Under the pieces are notes generated by a model. It worked only from the letters and a program-made list of their open reading frames with translations, made no database searches and was not told where the DNA came from. Below, in pieces: positions 1 to 6,294 of a DNA stretch of 11,538 nucleotides (positions are counted from its first letter, which is position 1; each line of letters starts with the position of its first letter). Origin of the DNA: an uncultured Bacteroidota bacterium (GTDB taxonomy: Bacteria > Bacteroidota > Bacteroidia > Bacteroidales > 4484-276). Location of the stretch: positions 1-11,538 of the forward strand of contig CAIYZW010000508.1 in NCBI GenBank assembly GCA_903930725.1, in the 5' to 3' direction. The translations under genes were made by a program, and so were the position numbers.

Positions 1-1151
1 AACAACGATCCGGGGAAGGTAATCCTCGACATAACAGTATCAATAAAGTCAGCCGTCTTACGTCCCGGTTTAACTCCTGGAATAAAACCACCGTTTTTCT
101 TCATATCTTCAGCCATTTGATTTGGGTTTACTGTAATTGCGGTGTAAAAATATGTAAACATCACAATTAAGATAAAGAAGGTAAGATTATACCAGATTCC
201 ATTAATATTTGTAAACGCCGAAGCAAACCCGGTCAGTGATTCAGATTGGGCATACTGGGCAACTGTAAGAGGCAGGAACATAATTGCCTGAGCAAATATG
301 ATTGGCATTACACCGGCAGCATTAACCTTTAAAGGAATGTATTGCCTCACTCCACCGTACTGTTTGTTTCCAACAATCCGTTTGGCATATTGTACCGGGA
401 TACGTCGTGTTCCCTGAACCAAAAGAATAGTGAGCAACACTACCCCAACCAAAATAACCAGTTCGATAATAAACACCACCAAACCACCGCCTTGCTCTTC
501 CATACGTGAAACAAACTCACCGAATAAAGCAAATGGCAACCTGGAAATAATACCAATCATAATGATGAGTGAAATACCATTTCCAATACCCTTATCGGTG
601 ATTTTCTCTCCTAACCACATTACAAACATCGAACCGGCAGTAAGCATAATTATGCTCGAAATACCAAAAAATGAAAATATCGAATGGCCTGTAACATTAG
701 GATCGAATGGATAAATAGCTTCGGGTGCTAATTGTGCAGTAAGGTTTGCAATGTATGCAGGCGATTGGAAAATAAGAATTATCACCGTCAGGTAACGAGT
801 GATCTGATTGATTTTCTTTCGTCCGCTTTCACCTTCTTTTTGAAGTTTCTGAAAATAAGGAATGGCCATACCTAACAATTGCACAACAATAGATGCAGAG
901 ATGTAAGGCATGATACCAAGTGCGAAAATCGAAGCATTTGAAAAAGCACCACCAGAAAACATGTTAAGAAGGCCTAATAAGCCACTTTTTGTTTGCTGCT
1001 GCAACGCACTTAACATATCAGGATCTACTCCCGGAAGAACTACATAAGAGCCCAACCGGTAAAGTAAAATGATGCCTAATGTGTAAGCGATCCTTTTACG
1101 CAGGTCTTCAATTTTGTAAATATTACGTATGGTTTCTATTAACTTTTTCAT
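1..1151 (-). CDS. secY: Protein translocase subunit SecY (3' end outside window)
   Basis: SecY is the channel-forming subunit of the SecYEG translocon in the inner membrane. It receives nascent or SecA-driven proteins for export or membrane insertion. The window holds the first 383 residues in one open frame from the ATG at 1151; the usual family length is about 440, so roughly the last 60 residues lie beyond the left edge. Visible landmarks are the first membrane segment (about residues 20-38), the plug region around GLLNMFSGGAFSN (59-72), the early signature ALGIMPYISASIVVQLL (77-93), a cytoplasmic loop EKITDKGIGNGIS (182-194), the basic loop GTRRIPVQYAKR (247-258), and NPNQMAEDMKKNGGFIPG (342-359), a family hallmark ahead of the next membrane helix. 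It starts 8 bases after the rplO stop, the standard spc-operon position. No SD motif precedes the start. Identification is secure; truncation is only by the window edge. Confidence 0.97.
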   Translation of the reverse strand, partial: MKKLIETIRNIYKIEDLRKRIAYTLGIILLYRLGSYVVLPGVDPDMLSALQQQTKSGLLGLLNMFSGGAFSNASIFALGIMPYISASIVVQLLGMAIPYFQKLQKEGESGRKKINQITRYLTVIILIFQSPAYIANLTAQLAPEAIYPFDPNVTGHSIFSFFGISSIIMLTAGSMFVMWLGEKITDKGIGNGISLIIMIGIISRLPFALFGEFVSRMEEQGGGLVVFIIELVILVGVVLLTILLVQGTRRIPVQYAKRIVGNKQYGGVRQYIPLKVNAAGVMPIIFAQAIMFLPLTVAQYAQSESLTGFASAFTNINGIWYNLTFFILIVMFTYFYTAITVNPNQMAEDMKKNGGFIPGVKPGRKTADFIDTVMSRITFPGSL

Positions 1152-1159
1152 TCTAAAAA

Positions 1160-1606
1160 TTAAATTTTAGTTGCAACGCCACCATTAGCTTCAATTGCTT
1201 TTATAGCTGATTCGGAGAATGCATGGGCTGTAACTTCGATTTTTGAAGTTAATTCTCCTCTGCCCAATATTTTGATAAGGTCGGATTTTTGTGCCAAACC
1301 ATGGTTTACAAGAACTTCGCTATCAAAAACAACTATACCTTTAATATCGGCAAGTTTTTGCAAAGCATCTACGTTAATTCCATGGTACTCTACACGGTTG
1401 AAATTCTTAAAGCCTCCCTTGGGTACTCGTCGATAAAGTGGCATTTGACCACCTTCGAAACCTCTTTTATGAGAATAGCCCGAACGTGATTGTGCTCCCT
1501 TATGCCCACGTGTTGATGTACCTCCGCGTCCAGAGCCTTGTCCACGACCAATTCTTTTTCCTTTGCTCACCGAGCCTTCTGCCGGTTTGAGATTACTTAA
1601 ATCCAT
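1160..1606 (-). CDS. rplO: 50S ribosomal protein L15 (uL15)
   Basis: L15 is a late-assembling large-subunit protein that reaches into the 23S rRNA core. At 148 residues it is full family length. The N-terminal half is the typical Gly/Arg-rich extended segment, with GKRIGRGQGSGRGGTSTRGHKG (16-37) and the conserved GFEGGQMPLYRRVPKGGF (49-66); the C-terminal half is the globular domain ending in IEANGGVATKI. The ATG at 1606 is chosen because the protein opens with MDLSNLKPAEGS, the usual L15 beginning. It lies 23 bases after rpmD and 8 bases before secY, the conserved L30-L15-SecY order. No SD is present upstream. Confidence 0.98.
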   Translation of the reverse strand: MDLSNLKPAEGSVSKGKRIGRGQGSGRGGTSTRGHKGAQSRSGYSHKRGFEGGQMPLYRRVPKGGFKNFNRVEYHGINVDALQKLADIKGIVVFDSEVLVNHGLAQKSDLIKILGRGELTSKIEVTAHAFSESAIKAIEANGGVATKI

Positions 1607-1629
1607 TTTATTAATCTGTTATGATAGAT

Positions 1630-1809
1630 TTATACTTCTTCTACTTGCAGTAAATGCTTAACTTTTTCGACCATTCCCAATACCTGAGGAGTAGCTTCAA
1701 CTTCAACCTGGTGCATCATGTGTTTGATGCCGAGAGCAGCCAGGGTTCTTTTCTGCCTGAGTGGGCGTCCAATACCGCTTTTAACTTGTCTTATTTTTAG
1801 CTTCTTCAT
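1630..1809 (-). CDS. rpmD: 50S ribosomal protein L30 (uL30)
   Basis: This is a 59-residue gene, easy to miss because of its size. The translation begins MKKLKIRQVKSGIGRPLRQK, continues RTLAALGIKHMMHQVEVEAT (21-40) and ends VKHLLQVEEV before a TAA at 1632-1630. This is the standard short bacterial L30: a strand with the basic IRQVKSGIGRP motif, then the TLAALGIKHMMHQVE helix and turn that contact 23S rRNA. L30 is a peripheral large-subunit protein and is dispensable in some bacteria. It sits 24 bases after rpsE and 23 bases before rplO, exactly where the spc order predicts it. The ATG at 1809 is the only sensible start. Confidence 0.97.
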   Translation of the reverse strand: MKKLKIRQVKSGIGRPLRQKRTLAALGIKHMMHQVEVEATPQVLGMVEKVKHLLQVEEV

Positions 1810-1833
1810 GTTGTGTTATTATAATTGATTGGG

Positions 1834-2352
1834 TTATCCGTTAAACACCTTTTCGATTTCGATTCCTCTTAACTGCGCAATTGTGTATGGGTCACGCATT
1901 TTCAGAAGTCCGTTAATTGTGGCTTTTACAACGCTGTGAGGATTAGATGAACCTTTAGATTTAGCAAGTACATCTTTAATACCAACACTTTCGAAAACTG
2001 CGCGCATAGCACCTCCGGCGATAACACCAGTACCAGGAGCAGCAGGTTTCATAAATACGTAGGCACCACTATATTTTCCATATCCGTCATGAGGAAGTGT
2101 GGCTTTATGAATTGGCACTTTAACCAGGTTTTTCTTAGCATCATCAATACCTTTTGCAATTGCAGCGGTAACTTCTTTTGCTTTTCCTAATCCGTAACCA
2201 ACAACACCGTTTTCGTTTCCAACAACAACAATGGCTGAGAAACTAAAAGTACGACCACCTTTTGTAACTTTTGTAACCCTCTGGATACTAACAAGCTTAT
2301 CTTTAAATTCGATTTCGCTCGACTTTACTCTTTTTACGTTTACGTTTGTCAT
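1834..2352 (-). CDS. rpsE: 30S ribosomal protein S5 (uS5)
   Basis: S5 belongs to the small-subunit body, contributes to decoding fidelity and lines the mRNA entry channel with S3 and S4. The 172-residue protein shows both family domains. The dsRNA-binding-like N-terminal part has FKDKLVSIQRVTKVTKGGR (16-34), then FSFSAIVVVGNENGVVGYGLGKAKEV (36-61). The C-terminal part has PAAPGTGVIAGGAMRAVFE (103-121), GIKDVLAKSKGSSNPHSVV (124-142) and a LRGIEIEKVF end. VTKGGR around residues 29-34 is the loop in which spectinomycin-resistance changes occur in other bacteria; here it looks wild type. It starts 6 bases after the rplR stop, so translational coupling is plausible. No SD precedes it. Confidence 0.98.
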   Translation of the reverse strand: MTNVNVKRVKSSEIEFKDKLVSIQRVTKVTKGGRTFSFSAIVVVGNENGVVGYGLGKAKEVTAAIAKGIDDAKKNLVKVPIHKATLPHDGYGKYSGAYVFMKPAAPGTGVIAGGAMRAVFESVGIKDVLAKSKGSSNPHSVVKATINGLLKMRDPYTIAQLRGIEIEKVFNG

Positions 2353-2358
2353 AATTCG

Positions 2359-2721
2359 TTAAAATTTAAGGCCTCCCTCTCTTGCACCTTCGGCGAGAGA
2401 CTTTATCCGTCCGTGATACAAATAACCATTCCTGTCGAAAACAACTGATTCGATACCAGCAGCTTTAGCTTTTTTGGCGATCAGGTTTCCAACTAATTTG
2501 GCCTGTTTCGTTTTATTAGCTTTTTCTTTTTCATAATCTTTGCTTCGTGTTGAAGCTGAAACTATGGTAGTTCCTGCGAGGTCATCAACGAGTTGAGCAT
2601 AGATTTCCTTGTTGCTTCTGAAAACAGTCAACCGTGGTCTTTCTATTGTACCGGAAACAATCTTCCTGATTCTCTGTTTAATCCGTAACCTTCTGTATTC
2701 TTTTTTATTCTTTGTAGCCAT
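2359..2721 (-). CDS. rplR: 50S ribosomal protein L18 (uL18)
   Basis: L18 binds 5S rRNA and, with L5, places it in the central protuberance. The 120-residue protein has a basic N-terminal tail (KNKKEYRRLRIKQRIRKIVSG, 4-24), then RPRLTVFRSNKEIYAQLVDD (28-47) and the hallmark C-terminal stretch FDRNGYLYHGRIKSLAEGAREGG (95-117). All are normal for the family, and the length is typical. It follows rplF by 46 bases and precedes rpsE by 6. A GGAG string lies upstream of the start, but about 19 bases away, too far for a normal SD. Confidence 0.98.
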   Translation of the reverse strand: MATKNKKEYRRLRIKQRIRKIVSGTIERPRLTVFRSNKEIYAQLVDDLAGTTIVSASTRSKDYEKEKANKTKQAKLVGNLIAKKAKAAGIESVVFDRNGYLYHGRIKSLAEGAREGGLKF

Positions 2722-2767
2722 TTTGCAATAGGATTTTACTCCGTTATTGGATTGAATTTTTTAACTA

Positions 2768-3322
2768 TTAACTTGCAGCAGCTTTCCCGTCTTTGCGCTT
2801 GATTTCCTCACCCTGGAATTTAATACCCTTACCTTTGTAAGGTTCAGGTTTGCGGAGTGACCGTATTTTTGCGGCTATCTGGCCGAGGAGCTGTTTATCA
2901 TTTGATGTAAGAGTAATCGTTGGATTTTTACCACGCTCGGTAACAGTAACAACTTTAATCTCTTCGGGGAGCACGAGAACGATGTTGTGGGAAAATCCAA
3001 GTGACAATTCGAGTAATTGGCCTTTTGCAACGGCTTTATAACCAACACCTACCAATTCCTGAACTATTTTGAAACCATCCGAAACTCCGTGCACCATATT
3101 TGCAATCAAAGCTCTGTAAAGACCATGAATTGATTTATGCCTTTTTTGCTCGGTAGGTCTTTCAAGTTCAACAACTCCATTTTCGATTTTTACCTTAATA
3201 TCCGGATCAATTTGTTGTTCAAGTGTTCCCAATGGCCCTTTAACAGTAACCAGGTTTTTCTCGGATACCTTTACCTCAACACCTTTCGGGATACTAATCG
3301 GTAATTTTCCTATTCGTGACAT
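2768..3322 (-). CDS. rplF: 50S ribosomal protein L6 (uL6)
   Basis: L6 lies near the sarcin-ricin loop and the factor-binding site of the large subunit. The 184-residue product carries the expected two tandem alpha/beta domains: MSRIGKLPISIPKGVEV at the start, VTVKGPLGTL (25-34), RALIANMVHGVSDGF (70-84), VGVGYKA (91-97), and the family signature PEPYKGKGIKFQGE (159-172) near the end. A short Ala/Ser tail (KAAAS) follows. The start at 3322 is supported by the N-terminal sequence and by a strong AAAGGAGAA motif 10 bases upstream, unusual in this cluster. It lies 18 bases after rpsH. Confidence 0.98.
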   Translation of the reverse strand: MSRIGKLPISIPKGVEVKVSEKNLVTVKGPLGTLEQQIDPDIKVKIENGVVELERPTEQKRHKSIHGLYRALIANMVHGVSDGFKIVQELVGVGYKAVAKGQLLELSLGFSHNIVLVLPEEIKVVTVTERGKNPTITLTSNDKQLLGQIAAKIRSLRKPEPYKGKGIKFQGEEIKRKDGKAAAS

Positions 3323-3330
3323 ATCTTATT

Positions 3331-3339
3331 TTCTCCTTT
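3331..3339 (-). promoter_or_regulatory. SD-like ribosome binding site for rplF
   Basis: Read on the minus strand this is AAAGGAGAA, with the GGAG core (3336-3333) 10 bases before the rplF ATG at 3322 and just downstream of the rpsH stop. It is one of only three clear SD-like motifs at the 22 starts seen here. Function is inferred from spacing and sequence only. Confidence 0.55.
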
Positions 3340-3340
3340 A

Positions 3341-3739
3341 TTAGCTGATGTAACACAATACTTCACCACCCACTTTATCTTTTTTGGCTTCTTTGTCGGT
3401 CATCAAACCATGAGAAGTACTGATGATAGCAATACCTAAACCATTGAGTACACGTGGTAGCTTGTCTGATCCGACATATTGTCTTAAACCAGGGCGACTA
3501 ACTCTTTTCAATGATGTTATTGCCGGAAGTTTTGAAACCGGATGATATTTTAAGGCGATTTTTATTGTTCCCGGAAACTTATCATCTTCAAATTTATAGT
3601 TCAGGATGTATCCTTTTTCGAACAAAATTTTAGTCATTTCCTTTTTAAGGTTCGATGTAGGAATTTCGACGATACGGTGGTTAGCCATTATCGCATTCCT
3701 AATCTGCGTTAAATAATCTGCAATTGGGTCAGTTACCAT
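3341..3739 (-). CDS. rpsH: 30S ribosomal protein S8 (uS8)
   Basis: S8 is a primary 16S rRNA binder of the central domain and, in Escherichia coli, the translational repressor of the spc operon through a site at the L5 start. The 132-residue protein has the N-terminal DPIADYLTQIRNAIMANH (4-21), a middle segment TIKIALKYHP, the RVSRPGLRQYVG linker (79-90), and the C-terminal RNA-binding signature ISTSHGLMTDKEAKKDKVGG (106-125). All family elements are intact. The ATG at 3739 gives the normal start (MVTDPIADYL). A 42-base AT-rich gap separates it from rpsN, one of the wider gaps in the spc part. Confidence 0.98.
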   Translation of the reverse strand: MVTDPIADYLTQIRNAIMANHRIVEIPTSNLKKEMTKILFEKGYILNYKFEDDKFPGTIKIALKYHPVSKLPAITSLKRVSRPGLRQYVGSDKLPRVLNGLGIAIISTSHGLMTDKEAKKDKVGGEVLCYIS

Positions 3740-3781
3740 ATTTTACTGCAATTAAAATTATATTTCTTAAAATAAAAACTA

Positions 3782-4051
3782 TTACCAACTCGCTTTTTTT
3801 ACACCGGGAATTAATCCTGCTAACGCCATTTCCCTGAAAGTGATGCGGGAAAGTCCGAATTGCCTCATGTATCCTTTTGGACGACCAGTAAGTTTGCAAC
3901 GATTGTGCATTCTGATTGGTGAAGCATTTTTTGGTAATTTCTGCAAGCCTATAACATCGCCGGCTGCTTTTAAAGCCTTGCGTTTTTTGTCATACTTGTC
4001 AACGAGTTTTGCTCTTTTGACTTCTCTTGCCTTCATCGACTCTTTAGCCAT
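3782..4051 (-). CDS. rpsN: 30S ribosomal protein S14, zinc-free type (uS14)
   Basis: S14 sits in the 30S head beside S3 and S10. At 89 residues this is the zinc-independent (C-minus) form. The segment NRCKLTGRPKGYMRQFGLSR (50-69) keeps only the first of the four cysteines that bind zinc in the short C-plus form; the others are replaced by Thr, Ser and Thr. The C-terminal FREMALAGLIPGVKKASW is the standard ending. The length is shorter than the 101 residues of E. coli S14, with a reduced central linker. It starts 9 bases after rplE and lies 42 bases before rpsH. Identity and class are clear from the sequence. Confidence 0.98.
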   Translation of the reverse strand: MAKESMKAREVKRAKLVDKYDKKRKALKAAGDVIGLQKLPKNASPIRMHNRCKLTGRPKGYMRQFGLSRITFREMALAGLIPGVKKASW

Positions 4052-4060
4052 ATTGAATCG

Positions 4061-4615
4061 TTATTTCTGATTTTTAAATGGAATTCCAAATTCTTTAAGC
4101 AACGCGTATGCTTCTTTATCGGTATTGGCAGTTGTAACAAAAGTTATGTCCATCCCGTTAATTTTATTCACCTTATCAATGTTGATTTCAGGAAAGATGA
4201 TTTGTTCTGTGATGCCCAGGGTGTAATTGCCACGTCCATCGAAACCTTTATCGTTAACACCTTTAAAATCTCTGATTCGAGGAATTGCGACTGATACCAA
4301 CCTGTCGAGGAATTCGTACATTTTATCGCTGCGAAGTGTAACACGAACTCCAATAGGCATTCCTTTTCTCAATTTAAAATTTGAGATGTCCTTTTTGGAT
4401 TTTGTTGAAACAGCTTTTTGTCCTGTAATCTGTGTCATTTCGGCTATTCCGAAATCCAGCAGTTTTTTATCAGCAATAGCATCACCTAATCCACAATTGA
4501 GAGATATTTTTAAAAGCCGTGGTGCTTGCATTGTGCTTTTGTATTCAAACTGCTTCATTAAAGCAGGATGTATCTCGTTGTGATACTTTTCTTTTAATCT
4601 TGGCTTGTAACTCAT
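4061..4615 (-). CDS. rplE: 50S ribosomal protein L5 (uL5)
   Basis: L5 binds 5S rRNA and forms the central protuberance, contacting P-site tRNA and, through bridge B1b, S13 in the 30S head. The 184-residue protein shows APRLLKISLNCGLGDA (31-46), KLRKGMPIGVRVTLR (81-95), IPRIRDFKGV (111-120) and the GITEQIIFPEI stretch (134-144) expected of the family. The start overlaps the rplX stop by one base (TAATG, 4617-4613), so the two genes are probably translationally coupled. A GGGGAGG string inside the rplX 3' end gives a well-spaced SD-like site. In E. coli the S8 repressor site lies at this gene; I could not show such a structure here. Confidence 0.98.
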   Translation of the reverse strand: MSYKPRLKEKYHNEIHPALMKQFEYKSTMQAPRLLKISLNCGLGDAIADKKLLDFGIAEMTQITGQKAVSTKSKKDISNFKLRKGMPIGVRVTLRSDKMYEFLDRLVSVAIPRIRDFKGVNDKGFDGRGNYTLGITEQIIFPEINIDKVNKINGMDITFVTTANTDKEAYALLKEFGIPFKNQK

Positions 4616-4941
4616 TACTTGATAACCTCCCCTGATTTTTTAGAATAGCGGACCACTTTACCTGATTTTTCATCCACGCGGCGTCCTGTGCGTGTAGGTT
4701 TTCCTGTGCTGTCGATAACTTTAAGGTTCGATACATGTACAGGAGCTTCTTTTTTTACGATTCCACCTTGAGGACTTTTAGCATTTGGTTTGGTATGTTT
4801 TGAAACCATATTAATGCTTTCCACAATAGCTTTTTCTTTTTTGGCGTCGAGAATCAGGACTTTACCCTGTTGTCCTCGTGAATCGCCGGTAATAACCATT
4901 ACATTATCACCTTTTTTTATATGCAATTTTTGTTTCGTCAT
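4615..4941 (-). CDS. rplX: 50S ribosomal protein L24 (uL24)
   Basis: L24 is an assembly-initiating large-subunit protein that binds the 5' region of 23S rRNA and ends up near the exit tunnel. The 108-residue product has the N-terminal KOW motif, KGDNVMVITGDSRGQQGKVL (10-29), and the conserved stretch VSKHTKPNAKSPQGGIVKKE (46-65), followed by VHVSNLKVID and a basic C-terminal tail RTGRRVDEKSGKVVRYSKKSGEVIK. The length is normal. Its TAA stop shares a base with the rplE ATG. It lies 18 bases after rplN. Confidence 0.98.
   Translation of the reverse strand: MTKQKLHIKKGDNVMVITGDSRGQQGKVLILDAKKEKAIVESINMVSKHTKPNAKSPQGGIVKKEAPVHVSNLKVIDSTGKPTRTGRRVDEKSGKVVRYSKKSGEVIK
4626..4632 (-). promoter_or_regulatory. 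SD-like ribosome binding site for rplE, inside rplX
   Basis: On the minus strand this reads GGGGAGG, within the codons for the last residues of L24. The GGAGG core (4630-4626) is 10 bases ahead of the rplE ATG at 4615. With the TAATG stop/start overlap it supports re-initiation or coupled initiation of L5. This is inferred from spacing; the same bases are also constrained as codons. Confidence 0.5.
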
Positions 4942-4959
4942 GATCTGTTCTTCATATTA

Positions 4960-5328
4960 TTATAGCACTTCTGGTGCTAAAGAAACGATTTTCATATATT
5001 GCTTTTCTCTTAGTTCGCGGGCAACGGGTCCAAAAATACGGGTTCCAAACATTTCGCCTGCTGCATTAAGCAATACTACTGCATTGTCGTCGAAGCGGAT
5101 ATAAGAGCCATCATTGCGACGGATTTCTTTTCTTGTTCTTACAACAACAGCTTTGGATACTGTACCCTTTTTTATGTTTCCTGAGGGAAGGGCATTTTTA
5201 ACTGTAACAATAATTGTATCGCCGATGGTAGCGTACTTCTTACGAGTACCACCCAGTACATTGATACAAAGTACTTCCTTCGCACCACTGTTATCAGCAA
5301 CTCCCAATCTGGATTCTTTCTGTATCAT
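4960..5328 (-). CDS. rplN: 50S ribosomal protein L14 (uL14)
   Basis: L14 is a beta-barrel protein at the subunit interface, near bridges B5 and B8, and is the docking site of silencing factor RsfS in many bacteria. The 122-residue product begins with MIQKESRLGVADNSGAKEVL and CINVLGG, and carries the family signature region GDTIIVTVKNALP (36-48), KAVVVRTRKEIRRNDGSYIRFDDNAVVLLN (59-88) and GTRIFGPVARELR (95-107), ending IVSLAPEVL. It is full length and highly conserved. It starts only 2 bases after the rpsQ stop, the junction between the S10-type and spc-type gene sets. No promoter fits in that gap, so the two sets are presumably cotranscribed. Confidence 0.99.
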   Translation of the reverse strand: MIQKESRLGVADNSGAKEVLCINVLGGTRKKYATIGDTIIVTVKNALPSGNIKKGTVSKAVVVRTRKEIRRNDGSYIRFDDNAVVLLNAAGEMFGTRIFGPVARELREKQYMKIVSLAPEVL

Positions 5329-5330
5329 GA

Positions 5331-5597
5331 TTATTTAGCTCTTTCAATGATTTCGACTAATCTCCAACACTTATTTTTACTCAAGGGTCTGGTTTCCATA
5401 ATTTTAACTGTATCACCAGGGTTGCTTTCGTTATTTTCGTCGTGGGCGGTGAATTTGGTGCTTTTTTTAACAAACTTACCATATTTGGCATGTTGCACCC
5501 TTCTTTCGACCTGAACAACAATGGATTTTTCCATCTTATTGCTGACGACTAAGCCAACTCTTTCTTTTCTTAGCGGTCTTGTTGCTTTGCTTTCCAT
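5331..5597 (-). CDS. rpsQ: 30S ribosomal protein S17 (uS17)
   Basis: S17 is a primary 16S rRNA binder of the 5' domain and needed early in 30S assembly. The 88-residue protein is an OB-fold. It shows RKERVGLVVSNKMEKSIVVQVERR (10-33), HAKYGKFVKKSTKFTAHDE (36-54) and the signature NPGDTVKIMETRPLSKNKCWRLVEI (59-83). The leading MESKATRPL is a slightly long but common N-terminus. It starts 15 bases after rpmC and ends 2 bases before rplN. This is the last gene of the S10-type order. Confidence 0.98.
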   Translation of the reverse strand: MESKATRPLRKERVGLVVSNKMEKSIVVQVERRVQHAKYGKFVKKSTKFTAHDENNESNPGDTVKIMETRPLSKNKCWRLVEIIERAK

Positions 5598-5612
5598 TAT
5601 GATGATCTCTGA

Positions 5613-5813
5613 TTATAATTTACCTACAAGATTCCTTTTGTGCAGTTCGGTTTTTATGCGGGCAACTGTTCTGCGGTAATCCTTAATTTTATTCGGGTTT
5701 TCGAGAGGTGAAACAGCGTGGTTCAATTTTAACTTGGTAAGCTGTTTTTCTTCCTCTTCGAGCCTTTCTTTTAAATCGTCGTTCGACAATTCTAAAATAA
5801 CACTTTGTTTCAT
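5613..5813 (-). CDS. rpmC: 50S ribosomal protein L29 (uL29)
   Basis: L29 is a small two-helix protein at the polypeptide exit, next to L23 and near the signal recognition particle and trigger factor docking site. I place the start at the ATG at 5813, giving 66 residues beginning MKQSVILELSNDDLKERLEE and ending HKRNLVGKL. An upstream in-frame ATG at 5870 would add 19 residues overlapping the rplP 3' end, with no family match, and is rejected. The helical hairpin is evident: LSNDDLKERLEEEEKQLTKLKLNHA (9-33), a turn at SPLENP, and KIKDYRRTVARIKTELHKR (42-60). From this start the gap to rplP is 13 bases. Confidence 0.95.
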   Translation of the reverse strand: MKQSVILELSNDDLKERLEEEEKQLTKLKLNHAVSPLENPNKIKDYRRTVARIKTELHKRNLVGKL

Positions 5814-5826
5814 CCTGGTATAGTTA

Positions 5827-6249
5827 TTATTCTTGAACGTAATCTCTTCTAACAACAAACTTTGTATCAACCGGAAGCTTTTGAGCTGCTAACCGTAATG
5901 CTTCTTTTGCAACTTCCAACGGCACACCATCGGCTTCAAAAAGAATACGTCCCGGGGTTACGCGTGCCACGAAATATTCGGGAGCACCTTTACCTTTACC
6001 CATACGAACTTCGGCAGGTTTCTTTGTAACAGGCTTATCAGGAAAAATATTAATCCAAATCTGGCCTTCACGTTTCATGTGACGTGTTACTGCCTGACGA
6101 GCAGCTTCGATCTGCCTACCAGTTAACCATGCCTCTTCCATGGTTTTTATTCCGAAAGAACCAAATGCGAGCTCATGGCCTCTGTGGGCATTCCCTTTCA
6201 TCCTGCCTTTTTGCTGCTTTCTGTACTTTGTTTTCTTTGGCTGTAACAT
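5827..6249 (-). CDS. rplP: 50S ribosomal protein L16 (uL16)
   Basis: L16 is a late-assembling protein that stabilises A-site tRNA next to the peptidyl-transferase centre. The 140-residue product starts MLQPKKTKYRKQQKGRMKGN and shows RGHELAFGSFGIK (23-35), RQIEAARQAVTRHMKREGQIWI (46-67), the conserved loop KPAEVRMGKGKGAPEY (77-92), and VTPGRILFEADG (97-108). Arg82 in VRMGKGKG corresponds to the E. coli arginine hydroxylated by the oxygenase RoxA/YcfD; whether this organism does so cannot be told here. Length is normal. It lies 45 bases after rpsC in an AT-rich gap. Confidence 0.98.
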   Translation of the reverse strand: MLQPKKTKYRKQQKGRMKGNAHRGHELAFGSFGIKTMEEAWLTGRQIEAARQAVTRHMKREGQIWINIFPDKPVTKKPAEVRMGKGKGAPEYFVARVTPGRILFEADGVPLEVAKEALRLAAQKLPVDTKFVVRRDYVQE

Positions 6250-6294
6250 TATTGATCGAGTTATTTAATTTAAATTTCTTTTGTTCTTAATCAC

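Noticed and set aside
430..714. Plus-strand 94-codon open frame antisense to secY
   Set aside because: It lies wholly inside the SecY coding region, has low-complexity Ile/Pro/Asn content and no recognisable family; it is a shadow of a conserved gene.
3740..3781. Possible promoter before rpsH (TATAAT-like string)
   Set aside because: A TATAAT hexamer occurs in AT-rich sequence, but it is the sigma-70 form, not the Bacteroidota primary sigma consensus, and it has no partner element.
4227..4583. Plus-strand 118-codon open frame antisense to rplE
   Set aside because: Fully inside the L5 gene in the opposite sense, with no independent support.
5814..5870. Longer L29 starting at the ATG at 5870
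   Set aside because: The extra 19 residues overlap the rplP 3' end and do not resemble L29; the ATG at 5813 gives a normal 66-residue protein.
6250..6294. Short palindrome aatttaaatt before rplP
   Set aside because: A 10-base A/T palindrome with no GC stem or T-run; too weak for a terminator and expected by chance in such sequence.
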